Shown: positions 28,301-34,040 of the stretch, piece by piece
Position numbering within the stretch: position 1 is the stretch's first letter
Layout: each line of letters begins with the position of its first letter
NCBI GenBank assembly: GCA_038380435.1
Contig: JAWZYU010000017.1
Location: 23,559,283 to 23,623,282, forward strand
Origin: Ryuthela nishihirai
Taxonomy: Eukaryota; Arthropoda; Arachnida; Araneae; Heptathelidae
Direction of reading: 5' to 3'
Length of the DNA stretch: 64,000 nucleotides
Notes under the pieces: generated by a model
Database searches by the model: none
What the model saw: only the letters and a program-made list of their open reading frames with translations
What the model was told of the DNA's origin: nothing
Position numbers and translations under genes: made by a program

Positions 28301-31270
28301 AGTTGGAAAAAAATTCTCTATCAAAACCACTATCTTAAAGTTTTAATTCGAAGAGTGCTGTGATACTGGTTTCAGTGATTACAATAGCAATACTTATACC
28401 GAAAAATTGTTGGTCATAGTATAATTACTGTACAATAAGATAACAGCATTATATGACAATTGAGTTGATTGCACTATCCATTCAAATTAAAGCAAGAAAG
28501 TTACCAAAAAATGTGCAATGAAAAAGCTTGATATTTACTAACAATATGTAATAAATGCAAAATCTGTTTCCATATACATTTTTGTGAATGCTCTATGTGG
28601 TTTCTCTGTATACCTATCCAGTGTTATGCACAAGTACCTATTTTAAATATTTTATATTTATAGATTTTAACTTACATACTTTTATCAGTAGTAAAATGAA
28701 TGTCTGAATAAGAAATAATCCTAAAATTTGAACTTATTTTTATATTTTGTAACCATCTCATGTATGAATTACAACCCCAGTTGAAACATTTTATGCCATT
28801 CTTTTTCTGCTCCAATATTGCTTTTTAACATTATAATTATGCATGCGCTCTGTGATCAGAGATCTGTTTCAGTCAGATGCGCTGTGAGACAACCCTCAGA
28901 AAAGATTGGAATAGCTTCTTAATTTTTCTGGCCTATGTGTGGCTTTCAAATAATTAAAAGGGGAAAATCTATATTTTATGGACAAAAAGGTATATTTTAT
29001 TATAATATAATCCTCTTTACAAAATTCATCAATATCTATGCTTTGTGCAATGTGGACACTAATGAGAAAGCAAAAAAAAACTAAGTAATAAAAAACTAAA
29101 TTAGTAAGTGTGTGAGTTAATATAAAGCTTGAGCTTGCAATAATTTTTATACTTACATAGAAATCAGGAAATTTTTTAGCAATGATAATTTTTTTTTATA
29201 ATTTAAGTGAAATTTAAACAGTGCAATCACTGGTTACACACCAACTACTCCAAACATTTAGCTTTTAAATCAGCCAATTTTTCAAAGCTTCGAACTTGCT
29301 TCTGTGAAATTCTATAATGTAATTAACCTACTTAGTTAATACATGATACCAAGATGCTGTGTTATTGATTATATTATTGGGAGTATATTCCTTAGTCACT
29401 CAATCAGATCATGATTGAATCAAATCATACTTTTATCCAAGTTAATTGGGAGAATATCGGTATTATTACTTGGGACTTTTTTTTGTATAATTTCTTTAAC
29501 CTGTTGTGTTGGAATAATGAGTCTACTGTGTGAGACTAGATGACTATTACTACAGACAACACTGAATAACAGTTGTGGTCTGTTTTCTCCACATGTAATT
29601 GTAAAAAAAATACAGTTTGCTATTGAGAGATTTTGATATGTTTAAATTTGGGCAATCATTATTACAGTTCTGTCTTACTGCAGATTTAAATAATAATTCC
29701 AGAATGGAAAACAAGCCATTTAAATGCCCATGCAGAGAGTTCATTTTTCATTCTTTAAAAACTTGTTTTTATTTTTTCACAAGGAAAATATAATCCTAAA
29801 ATTAATATTCATGCTTCTCTAGATTTTACATTGCATTTGTTACAATCAGGATATTCCAAACTACTGCTAATTATTCTACTTAAAATTATAATAAAAACAC
29901 ATTTTACTGTCTCGTGCAAAAGCAAATTTCCATGTGACAGAATTTTTACCATTATGTTAATTACGTTTTTAGCATGTATTTAAAACTTTGAAGATGAAAT
30001 TAGAATAGTAAATGTTGAACTGTAATAGCACAGTCATTAATTGAGAATACATAAATTGCAAACTGTTAATATTGTAACTATACAAGCTTCTAAAATTGAG
30101 AAAAATTTTCAGTCATGAATCAAAAGAGTGCATTGGATTGACCTAGAGCAAATGGATGAAATTAATATCTGTGTCAGGGCCTAAGGCGTGGAAAAAATAA
30201 GTACATGAACTTAGTTTTAAGGCAGACCTACTCTTTAAGTAAAGTGCTGTGGATGTGTAGACAATGTCTCAAAAATCATATTGGAACCAAAAACTAAAAG
30301 ACTTGATCTTATTGAACTGGGGAAATAGAGAGACCATAGTCATTATTTGTAGTCCACTGACTACTTTGGTTGTAAAGAAATAAGAATACTCCAAATTAAA
30401 AATTATAACAATATAATAATTGAACTTTGAAGTTTAGACCATTTTTCAGTTTCTGATCAGACCCACAAAACTAATTGCTTATCTTCAGGTTATAACAGAG
30501 CAAATGGCCACGCTATCACCAAGACTCACCTGACTCAGCAAGTTGCAGTATCACCGCAAACCAGCGCGAGATACCACTACGCCACCAAGACTTTATATAT
30601 TTTAAAAGTACTAGAGCAAGATCCAGCTTGACAGACGAATACTGGAAGTTCACAATTTGTGTAGTTTAACAGTTATGCAGTTCGTTGTTAAACAGTACTA
30701 TATAAGGAAGGAGGGCGAAGAGGAATTTGGTATAAATCTCACAACACAATTGTCACAGCATTAGACGTAACAGTATCCGTGAATATCAGTAAAAAAAAAC
30801 TTTCAAACTAATTTCAGTAACAGCAGTAGATGTTCAAAGGTTGCATAGCCATTGGATTGGGGAAGAATGGGGAATTGTTTATGAATTCAGATTACAATAA
30901 ATGTCTCAAACACACATGATTTGGGTACATTGCTTATTGAATTGCTTTTGATTTTATGACTTTGTTTATTTCACATGTTCAGTGATTATATTTATATATC
31001 CTTTTTTTTTCAGGTAGTACCCCAGTGACAGCTACAGTACCTCTTCCACCACCACCACCACCACCACCTCCTCCTCCTCCTCCAATGCCTCCATCATCCC
31101 CTGTCGTATCGCCACCACCCCCGCCCCCTATATCACCACCTCCTACTTCTCCATCTCCAGCAGTTTCTCCATTGGGAGAGAGAAATGCCCTACTCAGCTC
31201 AATCCAAGGCTTTAATAAAAGCAATCTAAAGAAATCCCAGATTCTTGATCGGAGTACGCCAAAACTATAA
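1267..31270 (+). CDS. PXK: PXK-like protein (PX domain-containing kinase-like), C-terminal half, 7 spliced exons
   Basis: Seven exons on the + strand join in frame (125, 118, 79, 127, 87, 70 and 257 nt) to about 286 residues ending at TAA 31268-31270. Seen in order: the end of a kinase-like domain (NLHSGNVIV, then KLLEVEN), the segment IDVYCFGHLLYEM, a basic Lys/Glu-rich helix, a Pro-rich run and a WH2-like end with ALLSSIQGF and LKK. This order and these motifs are those of PXK, a PX-domain pseudokinase of endosomal membranes that has a C-terminal WH2 motif in vertebrates. The PX domain and N-lobe are missing because they lie before the window. The usual catalytic Asp of HRD is Asn and the Asp of DFG is Glu here, so kinase activity is unlikely; this is inference from alignment by eye. 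All exon boundaries have GT/AG and matching phases. Introns of 3.2-8.4 kb hold most of the repeats listed below. Confidence 0.93.
1447..1735 (+). mobile_element. SINE-A, old diverged copy
   Basis: Reads TTGGCTCAGTCAGTAG, CAGGCTTGTAATCTGTAG, GAGATTTATCTCC and then ATCTGTCTCCTAACAGCTG, in the same order as younger SINE-A copies. Many substitutions and small gaps mark it as old. It lies in a PXK intron just after the exon ending at 1391. Confidence 0.75.
1850..2000 (+). repeat. Short direct repeats of an AT-rich motif
   Basis: TTTCATTATTTACTAGTTA recurs three times between about 1888 and 1970, twice followed by TTAAATGCTAG. This is local slippage-type repetition with no coding content. Confidence 0.5.
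2040..2195 (+). mobile_element. LINE 3' tail fragment
   Basis: GTGGCACATTATGGCCTTAG followed by GTGCTATTAAATCCCAATTC matches the reverse complement of the tails at 39487 and 51640 (TGGCGCATTAG, GGCTATAATGCG). It is therefore a + strand 3' fragment of the same LINE lineage. No protein-coding part is preserved here. Confidence 0.5.
2490..2702 (+). mobile_element. SINE-A, truncated diverged copy
   Basis: A tRNA-like head TGGCTTAGCCAGTAGTGC, CAGGCTTGTAATCT, then GATGGGCTTGGAAAGGC and AGGAGAGCTATACCCTTAGC. It stops where the next SINE-A begins, and its 3' half is missing. Confidence 0.75.
2716..3100 (+). mobile_element. SINE-A, full length, with 13-bp target duplication
   Basis: It starts GGGGCGGGGGTGGCTCAGTC, has an A box (TGGCTCAGTCTG) and B box (GGTTCGAGTCC), the central GATGGGATGTTAAGC segment and ends CAACCCAACC with no poly-A. 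CTTTAAAGGTTAT at 2703-2715 is repeated exactly at 3101-3113, the target site duplication. It is a pol III-type retroposon needing a LINE for movement. Confidence 0.93.
3541..3559 (+). repeat. Poly-G tract
   Basis: A run of about 16-18 G follows GGAAAGGA. Similar G or C runs are at 15620, 37820, 39332, 50916, 58062 and 60720 and may be sites of sequencing or length error. Confidence 0.8.
3781..4008 (+). mobile_element. SINE-B copy interrupted by a 79-bp MITE
   Basis: AAGGGACCTGGGTATGAGCC (B-box side) and GCATGGATG lead into the MITE, then GCTGAGGTCC, ATACCTCTGTGGC and CTTGAGGGGGTATTTAT complete the SINE-B 3' end. The tRNA A-box side is missing. The continuation across the MITE is clear from the other copies (for example that at 38343-38540). 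Confidence 0.82.
3822..3900. mobile_element. 79-bp hairpin MITE with TA duplication, copy 1
   Basis: A near-perfect palindrome: CACAGTCGTATCAGAATAAT and ATGACCACCTACCATA on one arm, their complement on the other, around a short ATATA-type centre. TA flanks both ends (3820-3821 and 3901-3902). TA duplication is the Tc1/mariner hallmark. A second copy of identical length is at 60026-60104. Confidence 0.9.
4030..4165 (+). mobile_element. SINE-B 3' fragment
   Basis: CTTTCTGTGAAGG, TCCTCACAGACCTAC, AAACTGACAG and AGACCTCTGTGGCAAGTAGC follow the SINE-B order and end CTTGAAGGGGTATTTATT. The tRNA-like head is absent. Confidence 0.75.
4579..4696 (+). CDS. PXK: PXK exon: kinase C-lobe segment
   Basis: The acceptor CTTCCAG ends at 4578 and the donor GTAAGT starts at 4697. 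The exon carries 39 codons plus one base. It reads TVENIDVYCFGHLLYEMAFG and then a Cys/Ser/Pro-rich turn ending in CPPEL. The ID-V-CFGHLLYEM signature is the most recognisable PXK motif in the window. Phase 0 start matches the preceding exon. Confidence 0.94.
5390..5900 (-). pseudogene. Tc1/mariner-like transposase fossil
   Basis: On the - strand, broken frames give TVNVVLHFLNERF, a PPYYPDLNSCDYFLW-like motif split by frameshifts, and RNNSYIFKELKAEITKET. These match the DDE region and the YL-D-VYRNNP-TIEELK tail of mariner-like transposases. Many stops and shifts are present. No terminal repeats were found. Confidence 0.65.
6049..6760. repeat. Repeat-X: three tandem ~245-bp units
   Basis: Units starting near 6049, 6294 and 6541 each open with TTGTTTTA and share CACTTTCCAAATC, CTCAAAAG-TAATTGCA, CCCTCTAA, and a TGCTAAAAATTTGAAATTTT segment. 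Related units occur at 31573-31850 and 32140-32345. I do not recognise the family. Confidence 0.65.
6760..7416. other. Intronic AT-rich sequence, nothing recognised
   Basis: Only AT-rich single-copy-looking sequence was seen, apart from a GAGAAAAGCAACTTTTTAAA near 6782 that also appears near 32620 next to Repeat-X. Confidence 0.4.
7417..7770 (-). pseudogene. LINE reverse-transcriptase ORF fossil, C-terminal zinc-knuckle region
   Basis: A 119-codon open stretch on the - strand reads CFRVETVYISSTLHTLGRVN and then SPICATCNMPETLFHILLNR. The pattern S-P-C-x2-C-x3-E-T-x2-H is the motif after the RT domain of I/Jockey-type LINEs. Upstream and downstream frames are lost. Confidence 0.65.
7775..7995 (+). 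pseudogene. LINE ORF2 C-terminus and 3' end
   Basis: The frame 7771-7971 contains GRPRMQWADNVKQNLVRIGL and then AVYVAQERGVWRTKLNNLAG. GRP-x2-W-D-V and A-ER-x-W-R are the conserved end of RTE/CR1/Jockey-type ORF2 proteins. The stop is followed by CCATGGCTGCTTGAAGATGA, the element's 3' end, which resembles the SINE-B tail. Confidence 0.75.
8200..8290 (+). repeat. Short tandem repeat, ~33-bp unit
   Basis: TTTGTGGAAATATTAGATA occurs three times between 8217 and 8290, separated by similar AATTT/ATTCAA spacers. Confidence 0.7.
8700..8912. repeat. Large AT-rich palindrome
   Basis: GGAACTTATTAGTTTAACTT near 8779 is mirrored by AAGTTAAACTAATAAGTTC at 8892-8910, with further nested complementary blocks built from ACTTATTAGTTTAACTT and TTACTTAAAATAAGTT. 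A smaller palindrome around TTAGTTTACTTAACTTATTAG precedes it. It could be a foldback MITE; clear flanking duplications were not found. Confidence 0.7.
9187..9265 (+). CDS. PXK: PXK exon: end of kinase-like domain
   Basis: The acceptor AAATAG ends at 9186 and the donor GTAAGT starts at 9266. Two bases complete the split codon, followed by 25 codons and two further bases. It encodes SVLEATLTKEACKNGLPSVS and then DLLQHP, matching the short helix after the PXK C-lobe. Confidence 0.93.
9569..10349 (-). mobile_element. SINE-A (-) split by another SINE-A, 13-bp target duplication
   Basis: The 3' part is 9569-9718 and the 5' part 10108-10349, both on the - strand. ATCTAAGAAATGG at 9556-9568 is repeated exactly at 10350-10362. 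The tRNA head ends in CCACCCCCGCCCC. The two halves are separated only by the nested copy described next. Confidence 0.93.
9719..10107 (+). mobile_element. SINE-A (+) nested in SINE-A, 8-bp target duplication
   Basis: A full-length copy with A box TGGCTCAGTCGG and B box GGTTCGAGTCC, ending CAACCCAACC. TCAAGGCC at 9711-9718 recurs at 10108-10115. It interrupts the - strand SINE-A, so it is younger than it. Confidence 0.93.
10870..10890 (-). mobile_element. SINE-B tail on the left side of piggyBac
   Basis: AATAAATATCCCCTTAA is the tail of the SINE-B whose body resumes at 13197. Copies elsewhere read AATAAATACCCCCTCAAGC at the same place. Confidence 0.7.
11200..12915 (-). CDS. piggyBac-like transposase, 571 aa, intact
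   Basis: The frame runs from ATG (12915) to TAA (11200) without a stop. It starts with a basic MAARKRS followed by an acidic Asp/Ser-rich segment (residues 16-50), typical of piggyBac transposases. The catalytic triad of the family is visible as LSLDES (D235), TIDNFYMS (D317) and MGGVD (D419). The C-terminus has a cysteine-rich domain with C527, C530, C531, C549, C552, C557, C561 and H566, which in piggyBac binds the terminal repeats. Length is close to that of insect piggyBac (594 aa). An AATAAA on the - strand lies at 11134-11129, about 70 bases after the stop and inside the element. The family excises precisely and inserts at TTAA. Intact motifs and intact ends suggest recent activity, but activity itself is inference. 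Confidence 0.95.
   Translation of the reverse strand: MAARKRSAIDRVYIPDDLSDSESNFSFDSDSDIDFSDCSSDGDESDHDSINLQSVRQWCKIDMKNIPPPPPPFSFRGNPGITVNIANNASILNYFELFFDDQILRMIVQETNRYAEQYIHKAVCKERSRWKKWTETNVEELRLFFAVLLLQGVIKKPEQEHYWSKRQILYTPIFEKVIGKNRFLLLMKFLHFTNNEEFDKDRHPWPKLNKIYELMEHLQCKFREVYIPGKNLSLDESLMRFKGRLNWKMFIAKKRARFGLKFFVLCEAESGYISDFLIYTGDGTVYNPKYSHYPVSTKIVLHLMDRFLGKGYCVTIDNFYMSPQLADILVTEKTDTYGTVNKTRKDLPVNFSKEKVPKGEIVAYQRGKVMALKWQDKKSVCLMSTIHDASSYLVTCKSKKTVMKPVVVCDYNNTMGGVDLCDQEMSYYPTLRKQQGKYYIKIFRQFLDQLLWNAYVLYKKQNPTQNIKLLEFRLQMIEESIQKYSDGDKSSCTGRPSSTPNPLRLTARHFARHIPPNPIKREPRRQCAVCCSRKDANGKKIRKETRIWCKDCEVGLCLEPCFELYHTKLHF
13118..13187 (+). repeat. Subterminal repeats of the piggyBac right end
   Basis: Two direct copies of a GCCCG-AAATCGCGGGATGAGCA motif at 13118-13142 and 13163-13187, each with an internal CGCGGG palindromic half, lie next to the terminal repeat. 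A weaker third, GCGGGATGCGCTC, is at 13081. The left end has only a short CCGAAATCGC match (10914-10923). They are probable transposase-binding sites by analogy with piggyBac. Confidence 0.6.
13197..13390 (-). mobile_element. SINE-B body, right of piggyBac
   Basis: TGCTTGCCACAGAGGTCTGA, CAGGAGCCTG, ATGCCATAGTAGAAGG, CTCGAACC (reverse B box) and GATCAGTAGCCAAGCACG then TTAACCACTTGGCCACC (reverse A box) follow in SINE-B order on the - strand. The piggyBac sits at a TTAA in this copy's 3' tail. Confidence 0.88.
13735..13900 (+). repeat. AAATTTGTTCAATGG subrepeats at arm tip
   Basis: At least seven degenerate copies of an AAATTTGTTCAATGG-like unit, spaced 15-25 bases, occupy the left tip. The right tip (15740-15835) holds the complement, for example CCATTGAACAAATTT. 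Confidence 0.7.
14252..14817. mobile_element. Foldback MITE, ~566 bp, copy A
   Basis: TGACCACCCATCC and TATGTCAATGGGATACTAA begin it and the complement, TTGACATGACACAGGGTGGTCA, ends it. The interior has a central palindrome of GGAGGTTTAAA and TTTAAACCTCC blocks (14591-14690). A related element is at about 25531-26072. It interrupts the left arm of the large foldback element. Confidence 0.75.
14591..14690. repeat. Palindrome of GGTTTAAACC blocks
   Basis: TTATGGAGGTTTAAATATGG, then GAGGTTTAAACCTC in the middle, then CCATATTTAAACCTCCATAA form a near-perfect ~62-bp palindrome inside copy A, with another AGGTTTAAACCTCCAT just before it. Confidence 0.85.
16356..16482 (+). CDS. PXK: PXK exon: basic helical linker, first part
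   Basis: A long T-tract acceptor ends in TTTAG at 16355 and the donor GTAAAA starts at 16483. One base completes a Pro codon, then 42 codons follow. The product is FFSAVASGNEEKIHFKVSS followed by a Lys/Glu/Gln-rich amphipathic helix (LKENLRKAKEQMEHRLKEER). PXK has a comparable basic linker here. Confidence 0.92.
16683..16840 (+). mobile_element. SINE-A, old central fragment
   Basis: TTAGACTTGTAAAGGCTG, AATTAAGCCATGCCCCATTA, AAGCCATACCTTGCACCC and CTTGGTGGGAGTCTCCC follow the SINE-A order from its central domain to its 3' third, with heavy divergence. Both ends are missing. Confidence 0.6.
16850..18860. other. PXK intron, no gene recognised
   Basis: AT-rich non-coding sequence with short open stretches only. 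Two similar segments near 17680 and 17765 share CTGTTTTATTTCACA and AGTATTCCTTGGA, a local direct repeat about 85 bp apart. Confidence 0.45.
18869..18955 (+). CDS. PXK: PXK exon: basic helical linker, second part
   Basis: The acceptor TTTTTTAG ends at 18868 and the donor GTACAT starts at 18956. There are 29 whole codons, phase 0 to phase 0. The product has RHNQRFSRVHAQ followed by EEEKKKRQNERKK. It matches the RxLxRAQSHHGSEEERKRRK-type segment of vertebrate PXK. Confidence 0.92.
18956..19497. other. PXK intron, nothing recognised
   Basis: AT-rich sequence without open frames, repeats or motifs that I could support. Confidence 0.4.
19498..19680 (-). mobile_element. SINE-B copy with intact TTAA in its tail
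   Basis: ACCCCTTAAGCAGCTGTTTG, CCACAGG, AGCCTGTTAG, ATATGCCTTAGAA, GACATCAGCAGAAAGACAAC and AGTAGCCAAGCACACCAACC place it on the - strand. Its CCCCTTAAGC is the unoccupied equivalent of the piggyBac insertion site at 10887. Confidence 0.82.
20400..20432 (+). repeat. GGAA microsatellite
   Basis: GAAGGAAGGAAGGAAGGAAA forms an imperfect tetranucleotide run. Confidence 0.85.
20690..20975 (-). pseudogene. Tc1-like transposase fossil, C-terminal end
   Basis: On the - strand, across frameshifts, IEHIWDII, WDN and a C-terminal ISACIAVKCGYT can be read, matching PIEHVWD-I and the ACI-ARGGHT end of Tc1-like transposases. A short duplication of ATATCTGGGACATCATCAAA and its near copy is seen at 20895-20935. 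Confidence 0.65.
21075..21195. repeat. Two adjacent hairpins
   Basis: AGTGGTAAGACCACAGG at 21075 pairs with CCTGTGGTCTTACCACT ending at 21123. Then GTTAACCACCCAGTAG near 21155 pairs with CACTGGGTGGTTAA ending near 21195. They lie between the two oppositely oriented Tc1 fossils. Confidence 0.8.
21600..22260 (+). pseudogene. Tc1-like transposase fossil, DDE core
   Basis: On the + strand, VIFRGKSQFCLGANNHHIHL followed by WRE corresponds to the FSDESRFCL-x-R-VWR motif around the first catalytic Asp, here lost. Further on, ILFQKDNIRLCTVN matches FQQDNA-PHTA. Stops and frameshifts are frequent. Its orientation is opposite to the fragment at 20690-20975. Confidence 0.7.
22547..22616 (+). CDS. PXK: PXK exon: Ser/Pro/Thr-rich linker
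   Basis: The best acceptor is TTTTATCAG at 22546 and the donor GTAAGT starts at 22617. The exon holds 23 codons and one base. It gives QQKLNLEIPNP and then SENGPSPTPSTP. The start is the least certain of the seven exons, because a second AG lies six bases downstream and gives the same frame. Phases agree with both neighbours. Confidence 0.82.
22620..25520. other. PXK last intron, first part: nothing recognised
   Basis: Long AT-rich non-coding stretch. Short open frames have no recognisable content. A small TATATATATACACAC run is at 22772. Confidence 0.4.
25531..26072. mobile_element. Foldback MITE, ~540 bp, copy B
   Basis: Left end ATTATGGCCACTCTAAC and TGTCAATGAGAAG; right end CCCATTGACATAACATGG and GGTTGGGTAGTCATAATT. 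The arms are inverted relative to each other and share GATCTATAACTTCCAAAATA and its complement. It is related to copy A at 14252-14817. Confidence 0.7.
26073..27137. other. PXK last intron: nothing recognised
   Basis: AT-rich non-coding sequence; no repeats or frames that I can support. Confidence 0.4.
27150..27546 (-). mobile_element. SINE-A, decayed, with 12-bp target duplication
   Basis: GGTTGGGTTGTTTTATCTCT, GGGCACTTTTTTTTGCACAC and the reverse tRNA head are present with many changes. ATTGATGACCGG at 27138-27149 recurs as ATTGATGACTGG at 27547-27558. Confidence 0.85.
27560..30480. other. PXK last intron: nothing recognised
   Basis: AT-rich non-coding sequence, no convincing coding or repeat content by eye. 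Confidence 0.4.
30510..30800 (+). promoter_or_regulatory. Promoter-like GC-richer island in last PXK intron
   Basis: Base composition rises locally. TATATAAGGAAGG at about 30700 is followed, some 30 bases on, by TATAAATCTCACAAC and CACAATTGTCACAGC. This could be a solo LTR or an alternative promoter. No coding start or flanking duplication was established. Confidence 0.25.
31014..31270 (+). CDS. PXK: PXK terminal exon: proline-rich stretch and WH2-like end
   Basis: The acceptor T-tract CAG ends at 31013. Two bases complete a Gly codon, then the frame runs to TAA at 31268-31270. The first half is a run of prolines, as in profilin- or SH3-binding tracts. The second half reads GERNALLSSIQGFNKSNLKK and ends SQILDRSTPKL, which matches the WH2-like C-terminus of PXK (ALLSSIQ-F-LRK). 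The Gly-rich reading on the opposite strand over the same bases is a shadow of the proline codons. Confidence 0.95.
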
Positions 31271-31530
31271 ATATGTTTCAACTACCCAGCCAGAAGAAGT
31301 TTCAGAATTTTAATTGTATTATTTGGTTGAAACCCACTTCCTTCTTGCTTCGTAAATGAAAAAAAAAAAGCCAAAGATGCCATTATATGGTTCCTAAAAA
31401 GATTTTTCTTCCCTTATTGTGTATATGTATATAATAAGAAAATGTAAGTAATTGTTGCATATATTTTATGGCCCCTGATTCAAGTAGATGCTTAGAAGAA
31501 GAAAAAAAAATCAGAAAATAAAAATGTAAG
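31271..31530 (+). other. PXK 3' UTR with candidate poly-A signal
   Basis: AT-rich sequence follows the PXK stop. The first clear AATAAA is at 31517-31522, about 250 bases after the stop, followed by a T/G-rich stretch. Transcript data would be needed to place the cleavage site. Confidence 0.5.
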
Positions 31531-31572
31531 CATCCGATAATGACTCGAAATTATTATTTAATACCACTTAGT

Positions 31573-31850
31573 TGTTTTTAGCTCGTTTTCAAGAAGGGGG
31601 GAGGGGGAACGAGCTAATGTTTTCACTTTGTAGTCTGTCGTTCCGTAGACATTCTACGTCTTTGTTTTTAGATGTCAATTCGATATTCTTTTTGGGTTGG
31701 ATAGATGTCAATAAACTATTACGATTCGCACTTTCGGAATCTCCCAATAGCTTAATTACGCCCTCTAATATGTGGAAAATTTTTAAACTTGCAAAATTTC
31801 AAACGAAGATTGCAAGTGATCTAATTATATTAAAAATAAATGCTCCTAAA
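31573..31850. repeat. Repeat-X unit interrupted by SINE-B
   Basis: GGGTTGGATAGATGTCAATA, CACTTTCGGAATCTCCCAAT, CGCCCTCTAAT and TTGCAAGTGATC match the units at 6049-6760 and 32140-32345. Confidence 0.6.
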
Positions 31851-32022
31851 GTTAGCTGCTTGCCACAGAGATCTGACGAGAGCCTGTCAATTTATACGCC
31901 ATAGTTGGTCTATGAGGAAGGCGAAAGAGCAGAAAGACGAGCATAAACATTCATGCCTTACCCGGAACTCGAACCCGGGTCCCTTTGATCAGTAGCCAAG
32001 CACGCTAACCACTCGGTGGCTT
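31851..32022 (-). mobile_element. SINE-B copy
   Basis: AGCTGCTTGCCACAGAGATC, GACGAGAGCCTGTCAATTTA, CTCGAACCCGGGTCCC (reverse B box) and AGCCAAGCACGCTAACCACT (reverse A box) are in SINE-B order. It is one of the better preserved copies. Confidence 0.88.
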
Positions 32023-32139
32023 AAGTTTAAAATCTGAAGTTTTGTGAATATCATAAGCTTGCATTAACAACGGGTTTTTGACCTTTAGTCCCAGAGGAGG
32101 TGGGGGGAAAAAAGCAATTTTTGTTTTATGAAATAATCA

Positions 32140-32345
32140 TTCGTTTTTAGAGAGAAAATTTTTTTATTTGGTTGGATTGATAAATTATGATTGACACTTT
32201 TTGAATCACTCAAAAGGTTTAATTGCTCTCTCTGACGGTGGAAAATTTTGAAAAATGTAAATGAATATTGCAAACGATCTATTTGGGCTAAAAATTTGTT
32301 ATTTTAGTGGTGGAGTGTAGAACAAGGGGTTTACATTAGAAGCAA
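32140..32345. repeat. Repeat-X unit
   Basis: GTTTTTAGAGAGAAAATTTT, TTTGGTTGGATTGAT, GAATCACTCAAAAGG, and GGTGGAAAATTTTGAAAAAT match the other units. Together with 31573-31850 it forms a second cluster of this family. Confidence 0.6.
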
Positions 32346-32374
32346 GGATTTGTTCCTTTGCCTCCTAGGGTGGG

Positions 32375-32508
32375 TGGGAAGTAGGTCTATGAGGTTGGTG
32401 AGACCACAGCAGAAGAACGACGCAAACATCAATGCCCTATCTGGGGCTCGAACCCAGGTCTCTTAGATCAGTAGCCAAGCACGCTAACCACTGGGCACAG
32501 GATGTTTA
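32375..32508 (-). mobile_element. SINE-B, 3'-truncated copy
   Basis: ACCACAGCAGAAGAACGACG, ATCTGGGGCTCGAACCCAGG and AGCCAAGCACGCTAACCACT are present, but the CTGCTTGCC tail is absent. Confidence 0.82.
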
Positions 32509-32890
32509 AATAAATTACAATTTATTAAATTCCACTGGTAGCACTTAATTTTCAATATTGTGAAATAGTATTAAATTATGTCATATACAGTGACTGATAT
32601 ACCCCTCAACTCTAAAGGATGAGAAAACGCAACTTTTTCAATTTGAGAGAGAGGGAAAAAATTGGGGGGAGATGTCTGATGATGAACTGAATTGGAATGC
32701 AAAGATGTTCCATAATGCATATACACTGGCGGACATTGAAAAAAAAAACACCCAGAAGGAATTAGTCATTGGATGAAATAATGACGTCACTGAGAATGAC
32801 AACATGCAAATGTACGCAGCGCATATTTAAGGACTAGGGCATGAAGAAAGAAGTTATTCGTCTTGTTTACTGCTCTTTGAAGAAGCTACA

Positions 32891-34040
32891 ATGTCTGGAC
32901 GATGTAGGCACACAACATTTGTTCGGTCAAACTCCCCAACAACAGGTTGTATAGTGGGTCTTCGGTTGAGCAGGTTGGTCTTTTCGTTAAATTGCACACT
33001 GCGTTGGACGAGAGGTACGATGGTCAGAAGAGCATTCACACACTTGCAGATGTGGTTCCGGGCAACAACGGTTACAGACTCGCAAGAGGATCGGCATATC
33101 AGGAGGGCGGCGGTGGCCGAACAGATGTGATGCTGTAGATACAACAGTGTCAGTGGTAACCGTGCCAGTAGTCCTGCTTCCAAAAGGTTATTGCGTATCG
33201 TTCTTGTCGAAACCCTTGGTACGACAGAGGATTGGATTTGTGATTATGTATATAATAAGAAAAAGTATACATAATATATGCTGTAGATACAACAATAATA
33301 CATGCTGTACATACAACTATAATCACAAATCCGATCCTCTGTCGTACCAAGGGTTTTGACAAGAACGATAAGCAATAACCTTTTGGAAGCAGGACTACTG
33401 GCACGGTTACCACTGTTGAGCACGTTTGAAGTGGTGTCGAGAACAAGTTCGTTGGAGGGAAGAATGGCAGTCTGTAGTCTTCAATGATGAAAGCTGATTA
33501 TGCTTAGGAGTGTCTGATGGTCATTTACACATCCAAAGACATCAAGGTGAGCGGCTTCTTCCATCGAGCATCTGCCAGCAACACATAAGACCCACGCTGG
33601 GCATCATAATTTGGGGAACGATTACCTATCACTCTTATACGTGTCTCATGTTTGTACAGGGTACACTGAACAGCAATGTGTATGTCAGTGACATCGTACA
33701 GCCAGTCGTCCTGCCATATTTAAGCGTAATCTCAAATGCGATATTCCAGCAGAATAACGCCCATTTACACTCTACCTGGGCAACTCAACATGCTCTTTAG
33801 GCACTGCACCAACTCCTTTGGCCAGCACGCTCTCCGGACTTGTCTCCAATTGAGCATGTCTGGGACTCGATCGGATGAAGACTTCCGCAGACTGTGGCAG
33901 GCAATGACCATTGCTGAATTTCACGTTCAAGTTCAAAGCACATGGAATGATATTCCCAGCGTTATCCAGCATTTGTATGACCGATTGCATGCCAGATTCG
34001 AAGCTTGTATTGCTGCTCGAGGAGGTTCAACACTTTATTA
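32891..34040 (+). pseudogene. Tc1-like transposase pseudogene
   Basis: Pieces in several frames: an N-terminal Arg-rich helix region from ATG 32891, QSVVFNDES (first catalytic Asp), then GHLHIQRHQGERL, IIWGTITY, FQQNNAHLH (second catalytic Asp changed to Asn), RSPDLSPIEHVWDSIG and ACIAARGGSTLY at the C-terminus. At least two frameshifts and the inverted insert separate them. It is not functional. Confidence 0.85.
33148..33417. repeat. Inverted internal duplication in the Tc1-like element
   Basis: GTGGTAACCGTGCCAGTAGT and TCCTGCTTCCAAAAGGTTAT at 33151-33192 appear in reverse complement at 33373-33414, and TACGACAGAGGATTGGATTT is mirrored near 33330-33349. The centre holds two TGCTGTA-ATACAACWATAAT-type repeats. 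The right arm is in the coding orientation of the transposase; the left arm is its inverted copy. Confidence 0.85.

Noticed and set aside
30979..31281. 100-codon glycine-rich frame on the - strand
   Set aside because: It is the reverse reading of the proline codons in the terminal PXK exon.
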